Below, in pieces: positions 22,695 through 35,893 of a DNA stretch of 64,000 nt. Position numbers and translations under genes: made by a program. Positions within the stretch are counted from its first letter, which is position 1; each line of letters starts with the position of its first letter. The notes below the pieces were generated by a model. It made no database searches, was not told the DNA's origin, and worked only from the letters and a program-made list of their open reading frames with translations. This DNA comes from Acephala macrosclerotiorum (taxonomy: Eukaryota; Ascomycota; Leotiomycetes; Helotiales; Mollisiaceae): assembly GCA_014904845.1 (NCBI GenBank), contig MU119204.1, positions 1 through 64,000 on the forward strand, written 5' to 3'.

Positions 22695-22723
22695 CGAGGC
22701 TGATTAAATTTATGACCGGGAAA
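22695..22723 (+). repeat. Left terminal inverted repeat of the Tc1-like element
   Basis: Perfect 29-base match to the reverse complement of 24341-24369. Starts CGAGGCTG and ends GACCGGGAAA. Confidence 0.9.
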
Positions 22724-22727
22724 GCTA

Positions 22728-23012
22728 ACGAGCCTGGGATCATAAGTCTGTGCTTTTCAGGGCTTTTCAGGGCTTCTCGCTAACAAATAAACGCTGAAAC
22801 CGAATATCGACTTTTGAATCAAAATATAAAGATACTTAATTAATTGGTAAAAAGATGCTTTAGCTTTTGTTAAACAATAAACTACGGTCTTAAAAGATTT
22901 TAATTTGTAGTTATTTTATACTTTTTAAGTAACGGCGTAGACTTTGAAGTTCTTCGCGAAAAAGTAGCCTGAGAACAGCCTGAAAAGCACAGACTTATGA
23001 TCCCAGGCTCGT
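22728..23012. mobile_element. Nested 285-bp MITE-like element
   Basis: A perfect 34-bp inverted repeat (22728-22761 against 22979-23012, beginning ACGAGCCTGGGATC) encloses ~217 bp of A+T-rich non-coding sequence. If the repeat is taken to start at CGAGCC, both flanks read TAA, suggesting a 3-bp target duplication. It lies 4 bp inside the left terminal repeat of the larger element, downstream of the transposase stop. There is no coding capacity, so this is a non-autonomous element (MITE). Its ends resemble those of the host element (CGAG[GC]CTG), so both may use a related transposase. Confidence 0.78.
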
Positions 23013-23058
23013 AAGGTTGCTATGCCAATATAGTACAATAAACACCCCACATACCCCC

Positions 23059-24262
23059 TTAAAACTCAGTCACATCTCCTCCCCTGTTAATGCAATCCTC
23101 TACAGCTTGCGGCATCTTTTTGATCTCCTTATTAATGTCATTCACAGTGATTTTCTCCCACTCCTCCTCAATATAGCGTCTCAAATCAGCTGCATTCCTA
23201 GCTCTCCTGCGCTTGACTCTTTGCTTGAACTTGCGCCAGATTCTCTCAATTGGATTGAGATCTGGAGAGTTAGCTGAGTGCTTAGGTCTCAGCTGTCTAA
23301 TCTTGTGCTCATTCTTAAAGTCATTAGCTGCATTATCATAGGATTTGGTACTATGTGCACCCTCATTATCCTCTTGAAAGCTCCAAGGGCAGACCATGTG
23401 ACAAGCAGCTGCTTTGGCTCTCTCTTTCTCAAAGAAAGGGCGTACCACAGGGTCTAGGAACTGCTCCACATAGTCATCTGCATTGATATGCCTGTCCATA
23501 AAGCTCAACTTACTCTTAAAGTTCTATCCAATCATTGCAGAGACCGTGAATGAGACCTTAGACTGAGACCTTAGACTGATCGATCTTGTGAATTTTGTCC
23601 CAGTGATCCCTCCATAGCTTGCCCTCCTTATCCCTTCCTTAGCGGCGCCAGACCTTCTTCTTCTTCCTTGGATTGTAGGCGAAGTGGCAAGCATCAGAGT
23701 ACAAGACTTCCTTATATTGTGGCAACTTCCACTGCTTCTCATCCCTCAATGCGATGCAGTAGTCCTTCTTAGCCTTCATATTGCTAGGAGTCAAGAACTT
23801 CTTTTCTGCAGCCCAAAAATGACCAATCCCCTCTCTCTTAAATGCAGCAATAAGAGTAGGTGGACTGCATGGCAAGTCATAGAGGTCTATAAGCTCTTGT
23901 GTAGTCATAGACCCTCTTGACTAGTGTCCTTCCATATCCCTTTCCATATAAAGAACCTGCTCCCGGGAGAGCTTGAACTTAGCACCTCTTGTCGGCCTTG
24001 CAGTCCTCAATGACTCTTCATCTTGCTCGCAGATATCCTTCACAGTCTGCCAAGGCTTATCCACTATCTCTACCACTTGTTGTATCGTCCTCACAGTGCC
24101 ATCGGTTTGCTTAATTTATCGCAGGTCATTTATACGCTGCTTCATAGGGGTGTCGGCTTCTCTGCGGGCTGTCTTGCGCTCTTGCCACTGCGCAGTGGTT
24201 TTGCGGGGCTGATAAGGCTTCTTAGGTGTAGTCGGAGGAGTCGCATTAAGTGGTTCTTCCAT
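23059..24262 (-). pseudogene. Tc1-like DDE transposase, multiple stops
   Basis: Read from an ATG at 24262. The frame is interrupted by TAA after NDLR, TAG after DMEGH and TAA after VWRR. A short tandem duplication of about 14 bases around 23560-23585 then disturbs the frame. A TAG after SAMIG also interrupts it, after which the C-terminal part is open to 23059. Recognisable blocks are an N-terminal helical DNA-binding region, YSDACHFAYNPRKKKK with the first catalytic Asp, EDNEGAHS with the second, and NSPDLNPIERIW with the catalytic Glu. Forty residues separate the second Asp from the Glu, against 34 in classical Tc1. Most stops could come from C-to-T changes in CAG or CAA codons. It is not functional as it stands. 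Confidence 0.85.
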
Positions 24263-24340
24263 AATGGCGCTGGAATTGTGGATAATAAGGATGGAAAAGA
24301 GGGTGTGTTGGTGAAAATGTAAATAAACAAGGCCCGTGCG

Positions 24341-24369
24341 TTTCCCGGTCATAAATTTAATCAGCCTCG
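24341..24369 (-). repeat. Right terminal inverted repeat of the Tc1-like element
   Basis: Exact inverted copy of 22695-22723. Confidence 0.9.
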
Positions 24370-24399
24370 TTTTGTAGACGTCACTGTATTTAAAACTTG

Positions 24400-24428
24400 A
24401 AAAAAAAAAAAAAAAAAAAAAATTTTTT
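24400..24428. repeat. A(23)T(6) homopolymer tract
   Basis: Twenty-three A followed by six T, between the transposon end and the kinase gene's 3' end. It may be a poorly resolved assembly position. It could also be polymorphic. Confidence 0.8.
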
Positions 24429-24567
24429 ACCCTTTTCCATTGCAACAGCTAAGCAAACAGACCTAAAAGTACCCGAGTTATTCACTTCAGAATGGTACCT
24501 TGCTGTTGTTTTGGCCAGGACTCATGTTCCTTGTGTCATCCTGAGCACCCCGAGTTACCCCGCTCGC

Positions 24568-27395
<2,828 letters not shown>

Positions 27396-28028
27396 CGTGA
27401 TCGGGCAGTTACTGGATTGGAGGCGTGCTTTTGGACTTCGTCTATCTGTGATTGCAATGAGCGAGGTCAGAATCTTTCGAGAGACGAGTACTATGAATAC
27501 CGAAACAATATTGACATCAGCAACAAAGTTGCAGATGCTGACAAGAACGATGCAGAAGGATTCAATGATGTTCACACCTCTTCACCTGATAAGCGCACCG
27601 GCAAAAGAGGAAGGCACGACTCGACTATATCTTCACGGTAGGAACCAAGGCCCCAAGGGAAAATTTACATTGACTGATAGACAACCATGCCCCCCGATCG
27701 AGGACGAAAGACAATGTGCAATCTTAACTTTTTTACGATACGCCTGCTATTCCATGCAAACCTCCTCGTCCCTTTTCGCAATTTCTGTTTCCCGTCTCGC
27801 AAGACAATTCATCACAGAACGGCGCAGGTTGGAGACTTATGCAACAGAGCATTGCTGCGTACAGAAAGTATGAGACAAATAAGAAATTAGGCAGCACAAC
27901 GGCTGCATGAGAGGTGTATCGGAAATTGTACAGTGGAGAGGAGTCGGCAAGCAATGCTCGTGCCTCGTGATATCGTAAACATCCAACAACTGGCCGTAGA
28001 AATCGTCGTAAAGGCGCAGTAATGAACT
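27396..28028. other. Intergenic region
   Basis: About 630 bases between two minus-strand genes. It should hold the kinase promoter and leader and the 3' end of the FKBP transcript. Plus-strand open frames here have no recognisable content and I do not call them. Confidence 0.45.
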
Positions 28029-29833
28029 TTAGTGGATCTCAAGCAACTTGACATCGAAGATAAGGTTGCTGTTGGCAGGAATCTGGGGAAGAGACTTGTT
28101 GCCGTAGGCAAGCTTGGCTGGAATGGTCAGTCTTCGCTCGCCACCGACTTGCATGCCAGCAACACCGATGTCCCATCCTTGAATGACCTCGCCGGCGCCA
28201 AGCTTGAAAGTAAATGGCTTGCCCTTCTTGTTGGCTACCGTAATTGTCAGCATATTTTCAACAGAATTCGAATCACTCTTTACTTACAATCGAAAACCTT
28301 TCCATCAGACTCGGTCTTGCCAATGTATCGCAACCCGACTCGTTGACCCTTTCTGCAAGCTGGTCCGGAACCGAGTTTCTTGTCATCGACCTTGACACCT
28401 GAGACCATCTTGACTCCAGTGGTTGGTTTGGCCGAGGCAGCCTTAGCGGTATCCGCTTCCTTAGCCTTAGCCTTTTCTGCGGATCCAGTCGGACCTTGCT
28501 CGAGATTCTTCGCGAACTGGACCTTCTTGTCACCCTTGCTTTCCTTAGTCTCCTCCTTCTTGGTCTCTTCGGCCTTTGCTGGAGCAGCTTCACCGTTGTT
28601 TTTCTTCAGCTTCTTCAGTTGCTTCTTGCTGAGCTTGGGCTCTTCGTCGGCTTCAGGCTTCAAAGACTTGGCCATGATATCGTCAAGAGAGGTACCCTCA
28701 TCAATCTCATCGGCAGAGCGCTTGTTCTTGCCCTTCTTCTCAGCCTTTGCGACAAGCTTGGGAGCCTCATCGTCAGAGTCAACCTCGGTGATACGTGGGT
28801 TTTCAAGAGTATCAAGGTCATCACTCTCGTCATCATCCATCTCAAGCTCAAGCTCGTCTTCATCAGGAGATAAATCATAGTCCTCATCTTCCTCATCGTC
28901 ATCAGAGTCATAGACCTCATGATGGTGATTGTGACCGTTGTCATCGGGGATGACGTAGTTGCCAGTGAGATAGATGGTGTGGGTACCGGTAACCTTGAAG
29001 TAGACACGCTCGTTCTCAGCAATGGTGATATCGAGGGGTTGTTGGTAGTTCTAGAGAGCGATCAGCAGACGCACAAATGTTTTCCAGTATTCAAACATAC
29101 CTTCTCGGGGTCAAGTGTGCAGAGAACAAATTCCTCGACCTCAATCTCCTCGCTATCGTCGTCGCTCTCCTCGCTGCTGTCCTCCTCATCGTCGCTGCTG
29201 GCCTTGGCCTTGCCCTTCTTGGTAGCCTTTGAACCATTGGTACCATTAGGGGCATCCTCCATCTCCTCATCAGACGCCGCGCCAAGAGACTCCATCAATT
29301 GTTGCAAAGCAGCAGCCTTCTTAGCCTTCTTTGATTTGCTGGGATCGCTGGGGCCACCGTTTGTCTCCTCCTCATCAGATTCCTCATCATCATCATCATC
29401 ATCTTCAGAGTCACTGTCGGCTAGGAGAGCACGCATGTACTCTTGGTCTTCCTCATCATCCTCAGACCCTTCAGGTTGACGAACGATCTTCAAGGTAGCG
29501 CGGGGGACGGTAGAGCCATTGGCACCCTCGTGGATCTGGGCAGGTTCGGTGGGATCAAGAGCAGCCATGGTAATGCGGAACTGTGCACATCATTGTTAGA
29601 ATTAAGCTTGATGTGAATGTGCGCCAGACGGCAGCCGACGACTTCACCGTTGGAAGACGAGGGCGCAAAGAAAGAAAAGAAGCTCAACATACAGTAGCGG
29701 GGAAATCTGGCACAGCTGGAACCATGACATCTCCGGAAGGCACTTCCAGTGCATAGACGGCAACTATTCTCAGGTCAGGGTGTGTTCGATCTGGGCGCGA
29801 TAGCTGAAGATACTTACCAGGTAGAAGAGGCAT
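28029..29833 (-). CDS. fpr4: Nuclear FKBP-type peptidyl-prolyl isomerase (Fpr3/Fpr4 type)
   Basis: Minus-strand exons 29818-29833 (16 nt), 29693-29763, 29101-29580, 28288-29050, 28029-28234; 511 residues. The protein starts [17 protein letters not shown] and continues through a nucleoplasmin-like N-terminal domain. It then has several long Asp/Glu runs and Lys-rich blocks, and ends in the FKBP domain: [40 protein letters not shown] and [14 protein letters not shown]. The EVIQGWD Trp and the surrounding residues line the FK506/rapamycin pocket. Yeast Fpr3 and Fpr4 are nucleolar, act as histone chaperones and isomerise histone H3 prolines; by domain order this is their orthologue, though which of the two it represents cannot be told. 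Five exons with phases that agree support the model; the 16-nt first exon is easily missed. Confidence 0.9.
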
Positions 29834-30417
29834 CTTGAAAGATATTCAGACACGATCTTTGCCGTGAAAGATATTACAATAAAGTATCTTTATGTATTGG
29901 TGTCCACGTAATAAACGGTTACGGACTGTACAGCAGAATTCGTGCTGATTCTGAATGGAAAAAGAGCGGTGTCGTACCAATCTTTTCTGGAGCGAGAAGT
30001 CAAGCTTTAGAATCTTTTTTTCGGAAGCGGAGGCTAGAAAAGCGCTAAGATAGCTAATCGCGACTAGCCTGGTCCCCCAATCAACGGTCACGTGTGATAC
30101 TTAAGACTTCGTATTCTTGGTCTTTAAAGTCTTCTAGTATCATGTGAATTCAATCTTCAATGATGCTCAAAAATGTTTGTTTTCTACAAGCCAGCGCGGC
30201 ACTAGGCGACCGAGTTGGCAGCCTGACAAAGTCCATCGCCCAGCAGGACGTCTCAATCGATCGAGAGGCCTCGATGCTCCACACACCGCTGACTAGTGAC
30301 CACGAAGCAATTCCGGTACACAGGTGCTTCAAGAAGTTGAGCTTTGCGACTGCATGTTATCACTGTTTATTTAATAATGCATAATAGTCTATAACAGACT
30401 CAATGGGAGCAATGCCT
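29834..30417. other. Intergenic region
   Basis: About 580 bases with the promoter of the FKBP gene (minus strand) and the downstream part of the DJ-1/PfpI gene. No gene or repeat recognised. Confidence 0.5.
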
Positions 30418-31293
30418 TCAGGATCTCTTTCGTTTGCTGCTCCCAGTCGTCAGCGCCTTCAAGATTTGCCACAACCACCATAAAGTTTCCGCACTTTTGC
30501 CCTTCGAGTAGTCGATTCCCTTCTCGCCAACATCCGCCATAGCAATGGCTGCTTCTGTCGCTGGTCCTGGAAATTTTTCTTTCATGTAGCACGCAACCAT
30601 TTCCTGTCCATTGGTGATTCCACCTTTTGTATGTCAGCTCATGCTGTGGGAGAGTGGGAATGGAGAGGAACAATCAGACCGGACTCTGCTCTGAATCGCG
30701 TTCGTCAAGTTTGTTTTGTGGCCATAAGAGATCACAGGCTTACCGCTTGTCCACACGTTTCCGTCATGTACCCATCTTTTATCATCAATGAACTCCACAT
30801 CAGGGAATTGCTTTCGAAGCTTGGGCACAATAGCCCTTGGACCACTGGCTTTCTTTCCCTTCAAGATCCCACTCTGGCTCAACAAAAACACTCCTGTACA
30901 GACGCTTAACACGTCGGTCGTCTTTCCATCTTCCCCTTTCCAAACAGCATGGCCTTCCACGAACTTGAGAACCCGCTCCTCGAAGGTCGCAGCTGGATCG
31001 GGCCCTGGTACCAACACAATGTCCAACTTTCCAGGCTGAACCTCTAGGTCATCTATAACCTTAGTCACCTTCAAGGAAGCATTCGCTGTCAGCTGGACGA
31101 ATGGTCCAGTCTCCGGAACTGAAATGTAGTGGATTGTGGATGGGATGCCAGCGGCACACAAGGCTTCAGGCAGGTGACAAGCTCGTAGGTAGTCTGGGCT
31201 CATCATTCCCAAAAGATCGATCGCGGAAAGATCAAGAAGTTGGATGGTCCCAGGGACGAAGACGCCGATATGGAGGTGTTTTGGTAACGCCAT
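30418..31293 (-). CDS. DJ-1/PfpI-family protein
   Basis: Minus-strand exons 30744-31293 and 30418-30623, 251 residues, joined by a 120-nt intron (gtaagc...aaaag). The fold is class I glutamine-amidotransferase-like. LDIVLVPGPDP is the strand before the active-site region, and SVCTGVFLLSQSGIL is the nucleophile elbow with its Cys. WVHDGNVWTSGG then precedes the helix with GQEM, typical of PfpI_3/transcriptional-regulator-like members. Relatives include isonitrile hydratases, glyoxalase III/deglycase-like proteins and proteins of unknown function. The preceding ORF could be extended upstream, but the ATG at 31293 leads directly into the first beta strand. Function in this organism is not determined. 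Confidence 0.85.
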
Positions 31294-32886
31294 GGTGCTT
31301 TTCAATTCCCTCAGTTGTTCAGGAAGAGCTAGGATATCGAAATCGCTGTCGAAGGATTTTGTGGTTGTGAGGATGAAACTTTCAGGTAGGACTGATCATT
31401 TCGAAGGGGGCGAAGCCATCTTATTTACTGTGGAACTCAAGCATCGGGGTTCGGGGTAAGTATCGAACATTTGTTGTCTTGCAGACTCTCGGCTGTAGCT
31501 TTCCTCTATATCCGACCTACGAATTTTGCTTGCGGCCCTCCATCACGCAGAAGGAATTCGGAATTCCAACGAAGAGTCGTCCGGCTTTGAATAATTTATT
31601 TGAAGCTTACTGTCGGAAAATTTTCCATAATAATCGTCGCAGTGTTGGATCCGCTCCGCATTATGTCTCGGGCTTGCTTTTCGAACCAGCATATTCAAAT
31701 TGTTGCTAATAAATTGACGACTCCGATCATAGGAACGGTATTCGATATTTTACTCGACCAAGTGAGACTCAAAGCTTCCTTAGCGCGAATAAGACTCTGT
31801 TATTATAGGGGTCTATGGGGCATAAGCTGCTATCCTCGCACACATCATACAGAAACCCGGGATCTAGACGTTGTCTCAAAATTAGATAGACCTTAGGACT
31901 GTACATCAGTTAGTTTCTGGCAGAAGGTTTTCGAATTTTAGTATTCTGCTCAGCTATTAGCTTCATCTATGCTACAAACTTTTTTGCATTAACGATCCTC
32001 TCACCCTGGTACTTTGGCATCGCGACTGCCACGAGGTCTGAATCAATTCCGCACGATGCTTGAGGTAATCGCTGACCGGCTTCAAGGCTTCGGAATCTTC
32101 TGTGGAGGCTTAAGTCAAACAAGCATTTGCAGATTTTCAGTAATATCTGAGATCCGGAGAGTTATCAATTAGTGTTCGTAGATTGGTTACCCAAATAGCC
32201 ACATCGATGAAGAACTTGGCCACTTACATCGTATCTGCGATTTCTCTCCTCCCTCTTCTAAGCTTGGCAGTCTTGTTGGGACGAACAGCAACAAATCAGT
32301 GACCGTCTCAGGTCGCCACAAAATGGAAAAGACTGTACAAGGCTTGAATGCTGACAGCGTGGTGCTCAAGCGAATGCAGCCTCGTGGGCTGAGTTGTCGG
32401 TTTCTCTGTCCCGTAAAATTTATTTGGATTTCCGCTGTAGTTCCGGGCGCCACATCACGGCTCTGCTTTCAAACTTATCTTCATTGCCAATCATGTGCAT
32501 CAACCGCGATATGCGCGGCCGCCAGTACGAGGCATTGGAAGCCAGTAAGCAACATTACTGCTTCTCTACTGCCCCGATGATTTCAGCAGTGCTCAGCCTC
32601 ATCAAGCCTTGCACATGCCATTTGGGGACGACGGCCTCTCCGTGTGACAAAACGTACCGAACACGATGGGACATTCAAATCATATAAAGATATCAGTATT
32701 TCCATCAACATGAAATCCTCATCTCAGCATCTCATACAATCATCTCATTTCCAGCTTTTCGTTTCCGTTTCTTCCCTATCTTGTCATTTCCTTGTCACAA
32801 TCGTTAGATTTTTCTTCTTAGCGGAATTTTCTACATTTCATTTCGACACAGAACCTTTTAAGACAATCTTTGCTATTTCTTTCATC
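31294..32886. other. Intergenic region between divergent genes
   Basis: About 1.6 kb separating the divergent DJ-1/PfpI and cupredoxin genes. An in-frame extension upstream of the cupredoxin ATG exists (from 32644) but lacks signal-peptide character and I treat it as leader. A TATA-like box is listed separately. No other gene seen. Confidence 0.5.
32683..32688 (+). promoter_or_regulatory. TATA-like box upstream of the cupredoxin gene
   Basis: TATAAA about 200 bases before the chosen start codon, followed by an AC/T-rich leader. Position is plausible for a fungal promoter with a long leader. Not tested. Confidence 0.4.
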
Positions 32887-33807
32887 ATGAAGTTCTCCAA
32901 CGTTGCCACTCTCGGCTCTATCTTCGCCCTTGCTTCAGCCAGTTTCCATGTCCAAGAAGTGGCAGTTACTTGCACGGATGCCGACCCAACAACCGTCTAC
33001 CAGACCGTGATCGTTACATCCACTGTTTACAATTGTGGCGGCAATCAGCAATACACATCTGCATCAGTGTCCCAACTCACTGCACACACTCTCGTGAGAA
33101 GCAGCTCAGTTACCAACTATTCCTCCGCAACACGCCCGACCAGCATCCCTCCACCACCACCAGCCAGTACCAGCAGCAAAACTACCTCCCTCGCACCAAG
33201 AGCAACACACAACGTGGTCGTCGGTGCCAATGGTGACCTACTATTCGGTCCCAATCAAGTCACCGCTGCCATCGGTGACATCATTCACTTCGACTTCAAC
33301 TCCACGAACCACACTGTCACTCAATCATCCTTCAACGCTCCTTGCTCTCCCCTCGCTGGTGGTTTCAATACCGGTTTCAATCAAGTCAACAAACTGAACC
33401 ATACCGGTGTCATCTTCAGGGACTTTGAAGTGAAGGTTGATACCCCAATTTGGTTCTACTGCGCTCAAACAGTCAAGACCTCTCACTGCCATAAAGGTAT
33501 GGTGCTCGGCGTAAATCCCCAAGGAAAATTCCCAGCTTTCCTAAGCATGGCTACTCAAACCGCAACCACGATGCCTTTGTCTACCGGCGGAAGCAAAGTC
33601 ACTAGCTCAGCAATGTATATGTCAACTGGCGGTAGCAGCAGCAAGACCACGATCTCCATGAGCACAGGTACCGGCTTCAGCAAGTCCAGCTCGAGCTCCA
33701 AAGTTTCGATGTCGCTCTCTACTGGGTTTACCATGTCGCCCAAGCCAACTGCAACCATCTCGGCTTATAGACTTAAGGGCAGACAGGCTGCTGATTGGTA
33801 CAACTGA
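32887..33807 (+). CDS. Extracellular serine-rich cupredoxin-like protein
   Basis: An intronless gene of 306 residues starting at ATG 32887 with a clear signal peptide (MKFSNVATLGSIFALASA). Residues ~20-100 are Ser/Thr/Pro rich. Next comes a plastocyanin-like cupredoxin domain (HNVVVGANGDLLFGPN... IGDIIHFDF). It has the possible type-1 copper ligands in NHTVTQS (His), WFYCAQ (Cys) and HCHKGMV (His, Met). A long Ser/Thr-rich tail with repeated MSTG-like phrases (STGGS, STGTG) follows. The end lacks a typical hydrophobic GPI signal. Secreted fungal proteins of this kind are associated with cell-wall remodelling or copper-linked redox chemistry, but the role is unknown. The choice of start rests on the signal peptide; upstream in-frame codons are rejected. 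Confidence 0.86.
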   Translation: MKFSNVATLGSIFALASASFHVQEVAVTCTDADPTTVYQTVIVTSTVYNCGGNQQYTSASVSQLTAHTLVRSSSVTNYSSATRPTSIPPPPPASTSSKTTSLAPRATHNVVVGANGDLLFGPNQVTAAIGDIIHFDFNSTNHTVTQSSFNAPCSPLAGGFNTGFNQVNKLNHTGVIFRDFEVKVDTPIWFYCAQTVKTSHCHKGMVLGVNPQGKFPAFLSMATQTATTMPLSTGGSKVTSSAMYMSTGGSSSKTTISMSTGTGFSKSSSSSKVSMSLSTGFTMSPKPTATISAYRLKGRQAADWYN

Positions 33808-34171
33808 GGAGGTGAGAGCGAGTTTGGGAGGGTGTAATCTTGATTAGAAAAGGGGGGCGGGACTGGCATGCATAGCGAGGAGTCTAGGTTTGGGTTTGGA
33901 AGCGCAGCGTAATAAGGAGCATTCGTGGCGTTTGATTTAGCATTGAGAATTTTCGAGGCGTTTTGGAAGACTGCGGCTGCAGCAGACGGGGTGCATCGTG
34001 CACATTTGGATTTTTTAGAGCTTGAATGAAATTTTGTTCAAGACAATGCTTGATTCCTATCATATTATCTCTTAGAAATGCCGCAAAACACAACACAGCT
34101 CTAATCTTCGGCTCTAGCCTTTTTATCTGATAACTCCAATCGGACTTTTACACCCATATATTCTTTTTCTT
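33808..34171. other. Short intergenic region between convergent genes
   Basis: About 360 bases with 3' ends of the cupredoxin and MFS genes. Contains a short G-rich run (GGGGGGCGGG at about 33852) but nothing else noted. Confidence 0.5.
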
Positions 34172-35893
34172 CTAAAGGTTGATGGCGAATCGCGTCCTCA
34201 ACCACTCCCCGTAAAACCAGAAAAGTAACGGACTCGGAGCAAGTGTGATACCGATAAACCCAAACACACTCATACCCCATCCAACGCCTAGCTTCTCAAG
34301 AAGTGGGCCCGTGAGAAGGGGAACGATGCCACCGATAACACTTCGGAACAAAGCGCCAGCAGCAATAGCAGAAGCTGCGTACTTCTCGAAACTATCAATA
34401 TAATAATTCTGCACAGAATTGAAGATGGCGACTTGTCCAATGCCGTAGAAGAACGTGGGAATAATTGTGACGGCCCACTGGCGATGGTTAGTAGATGTAT
34501 GATGAGTGATGAGACTTCTTACCTGAACATGAAATTGCACTGCCCATGCAAACCAGAACAATGAAATCGGGATGAGGATTGCTCCGACGTTGGCAATAGG
34601 TAGTCGACACTCTGGCTTGCTTTCCCCATTGTGTTTCTTGGTGAGAGAATTGTAGACACTGCCTATGCGAGGAACGAGGAACCATACGGCTACCAGAAAG
34701 CCGAGCCCTGGTCCCAGATACATTAACCCGACTTGGAGAGTACTGAAACCATACCCATCCTCTCCATATATGGATTCAAACTGCGTGTACAGACTGTACG
34801 TTATGGCAAACAAGAGAGCCTGGTAGGCCGCCATCGTCAAGACGATTGGCTGTGTGAACAAGACCCACACTGGCCGTTGGATTGCTTGAGCCAGCTTCTC
34901 TTTCAGAGATCGATCATCCTCGCCTTCAAAATAATATTCGCCGCCTTCTGACCTCTCAAGCTCCTTCTTGCGTTGTTGGAGCAAGACTGGAACGTAGGTT
35001 TCTCTTAGAAAGAAGAAAGTACCGGCGATGGAGACACTGCATATGATGAGCGTAATCCAGAAAAGCCATGGCCAGTCCAAGTTATTGAGGATTATTGCTC
35101 CTAAAAGTGGCCCAAGAGATGGTCCCAGCAGAGGACCCAGAAGATACCTATAGTCTCGGAGTCAGTAAAGTGGTTTGTACAGTTTGGGGATTAGAAACTA
35201 CCTACCATCCGAAAATCTCTGCTCGCTCGCTGGGTTCATACATGTCACTAATGGTTCCGCCACCATTTGCAATGCCGACGCCTGTGCTGGATATCAGAAC
35301 GAGTCAGGGACTTTGTGAATAAGATCTTACTTCCAAAAAATCCTGCGAGGGTTCGTAAGGTGATGAGTACAGGTAAAGTTTTGGCTAGTGCCGTAGGAAT
35401 CTGTATCAGTGTGAAGATTGTGAAGCACCACAAGTAAAGGACTTTTCGTCCGAAAGTCTCGGAGAGTGGCGCTAATATCAACGGTCCAATGCCTAACATG
35501 ACGACGAATCCGGTTTGACAGGCTATTACCCCGCCCTCTGTTGCATCGAGAGATTCTGATATTTGCTTGATACCGGGGGTGAAAATGCTTGAAGCTAAAG
35601 GACTGAGGACTGAATAGCTTTTAGACAAGAAACAGCAAAGATTTGGGCAGGCGACACACTGCTCATGCTTGCAATAACGCCGATGTTGGCCAATTTCTTG
35701 CCCTTTGACCGAGATCGAGGGTTGCTATCGTCCTCCTTTGAGAGCTCGACAAGCTATGACTCGTCAGTTTTTTCTCAATATGAGGACTCATTGTACGTAC
35801 CTTCCTGTCATCTTGTCCGTTCTCTGGTCGGTTTTCTCGACTTTGCAATAACGGTGAAGTCTCGTGAGCCCCAGGCATCGTTCGTGGCTGCAT
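34172..35893 (-). CDS. MFS transporter, DHA1 drug:H+ antiporter family
   Basis: Minus-strand exons 35801-35893, 35660-35753, 35331-35609, 35206-35281, 34523-35147, 34172-34477; 490 residues. Twelve membrane segments are expected. Motif A follows helix 2 (PLSETFGRKVLY), the glycine-rich helix 4 region reads AGFFGS..GIANGGGTISDMY with PSERAE, and helix 5 contains the antiporter-type GPLLGPSLGPLLG. These are hallmarks of the DHA1 multidrug exporter branch, which moves toxins or metabolites out of the cell by proton exchange. The 45-nt last intron (gtaaga, tactaac branch, cag) is stop-free and a multiple of three, so a naive ORF adds 15 residues between VQFHVQ and WAVTIIP. The gene is divergent from REV1, from which it is separated by ~550 bp. 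Confidence 0.87.

Larger units (their letters stand above)
22695..24369 (-). mobile_element. Decayed Tc1/mariner-like DNA transposon with perfect 29-bp terminal inverted repeats
   Basis: The 29 bases at 22695-22723 are the exact reverse complement of 24341-24369; both termini begin with CGAGGCTGATT read inward. The 1675-bp interval contains a degenerate DDE-type transposase on the minus strand and a nested smaller element near its left end. Size and structure fit a Tc1/mariner element. Bases outside the repeats are TTT on the left and TTTT on the right; a TA target duplication directly at the repeats is not seen, so the exact outer ends could differ by a base or more. An A-run begins 31 bases beyond the right terminus. 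Confidence 0.85.

Noticed and set aside
28380..29479. Long plus-strand frames rich in Ser and Leu opposite the FKBP gene
   Set aside because: Antisense shadows of the Asp/Glu-rich coding sequence.
32644..32886. Upstream extension of the cupredoxin protein
   Set aside because: The internal ATG at 32887 begins a textbook signal peptide; the extension is hydrophobic but lies in a leader with a TATA-like box inside it.
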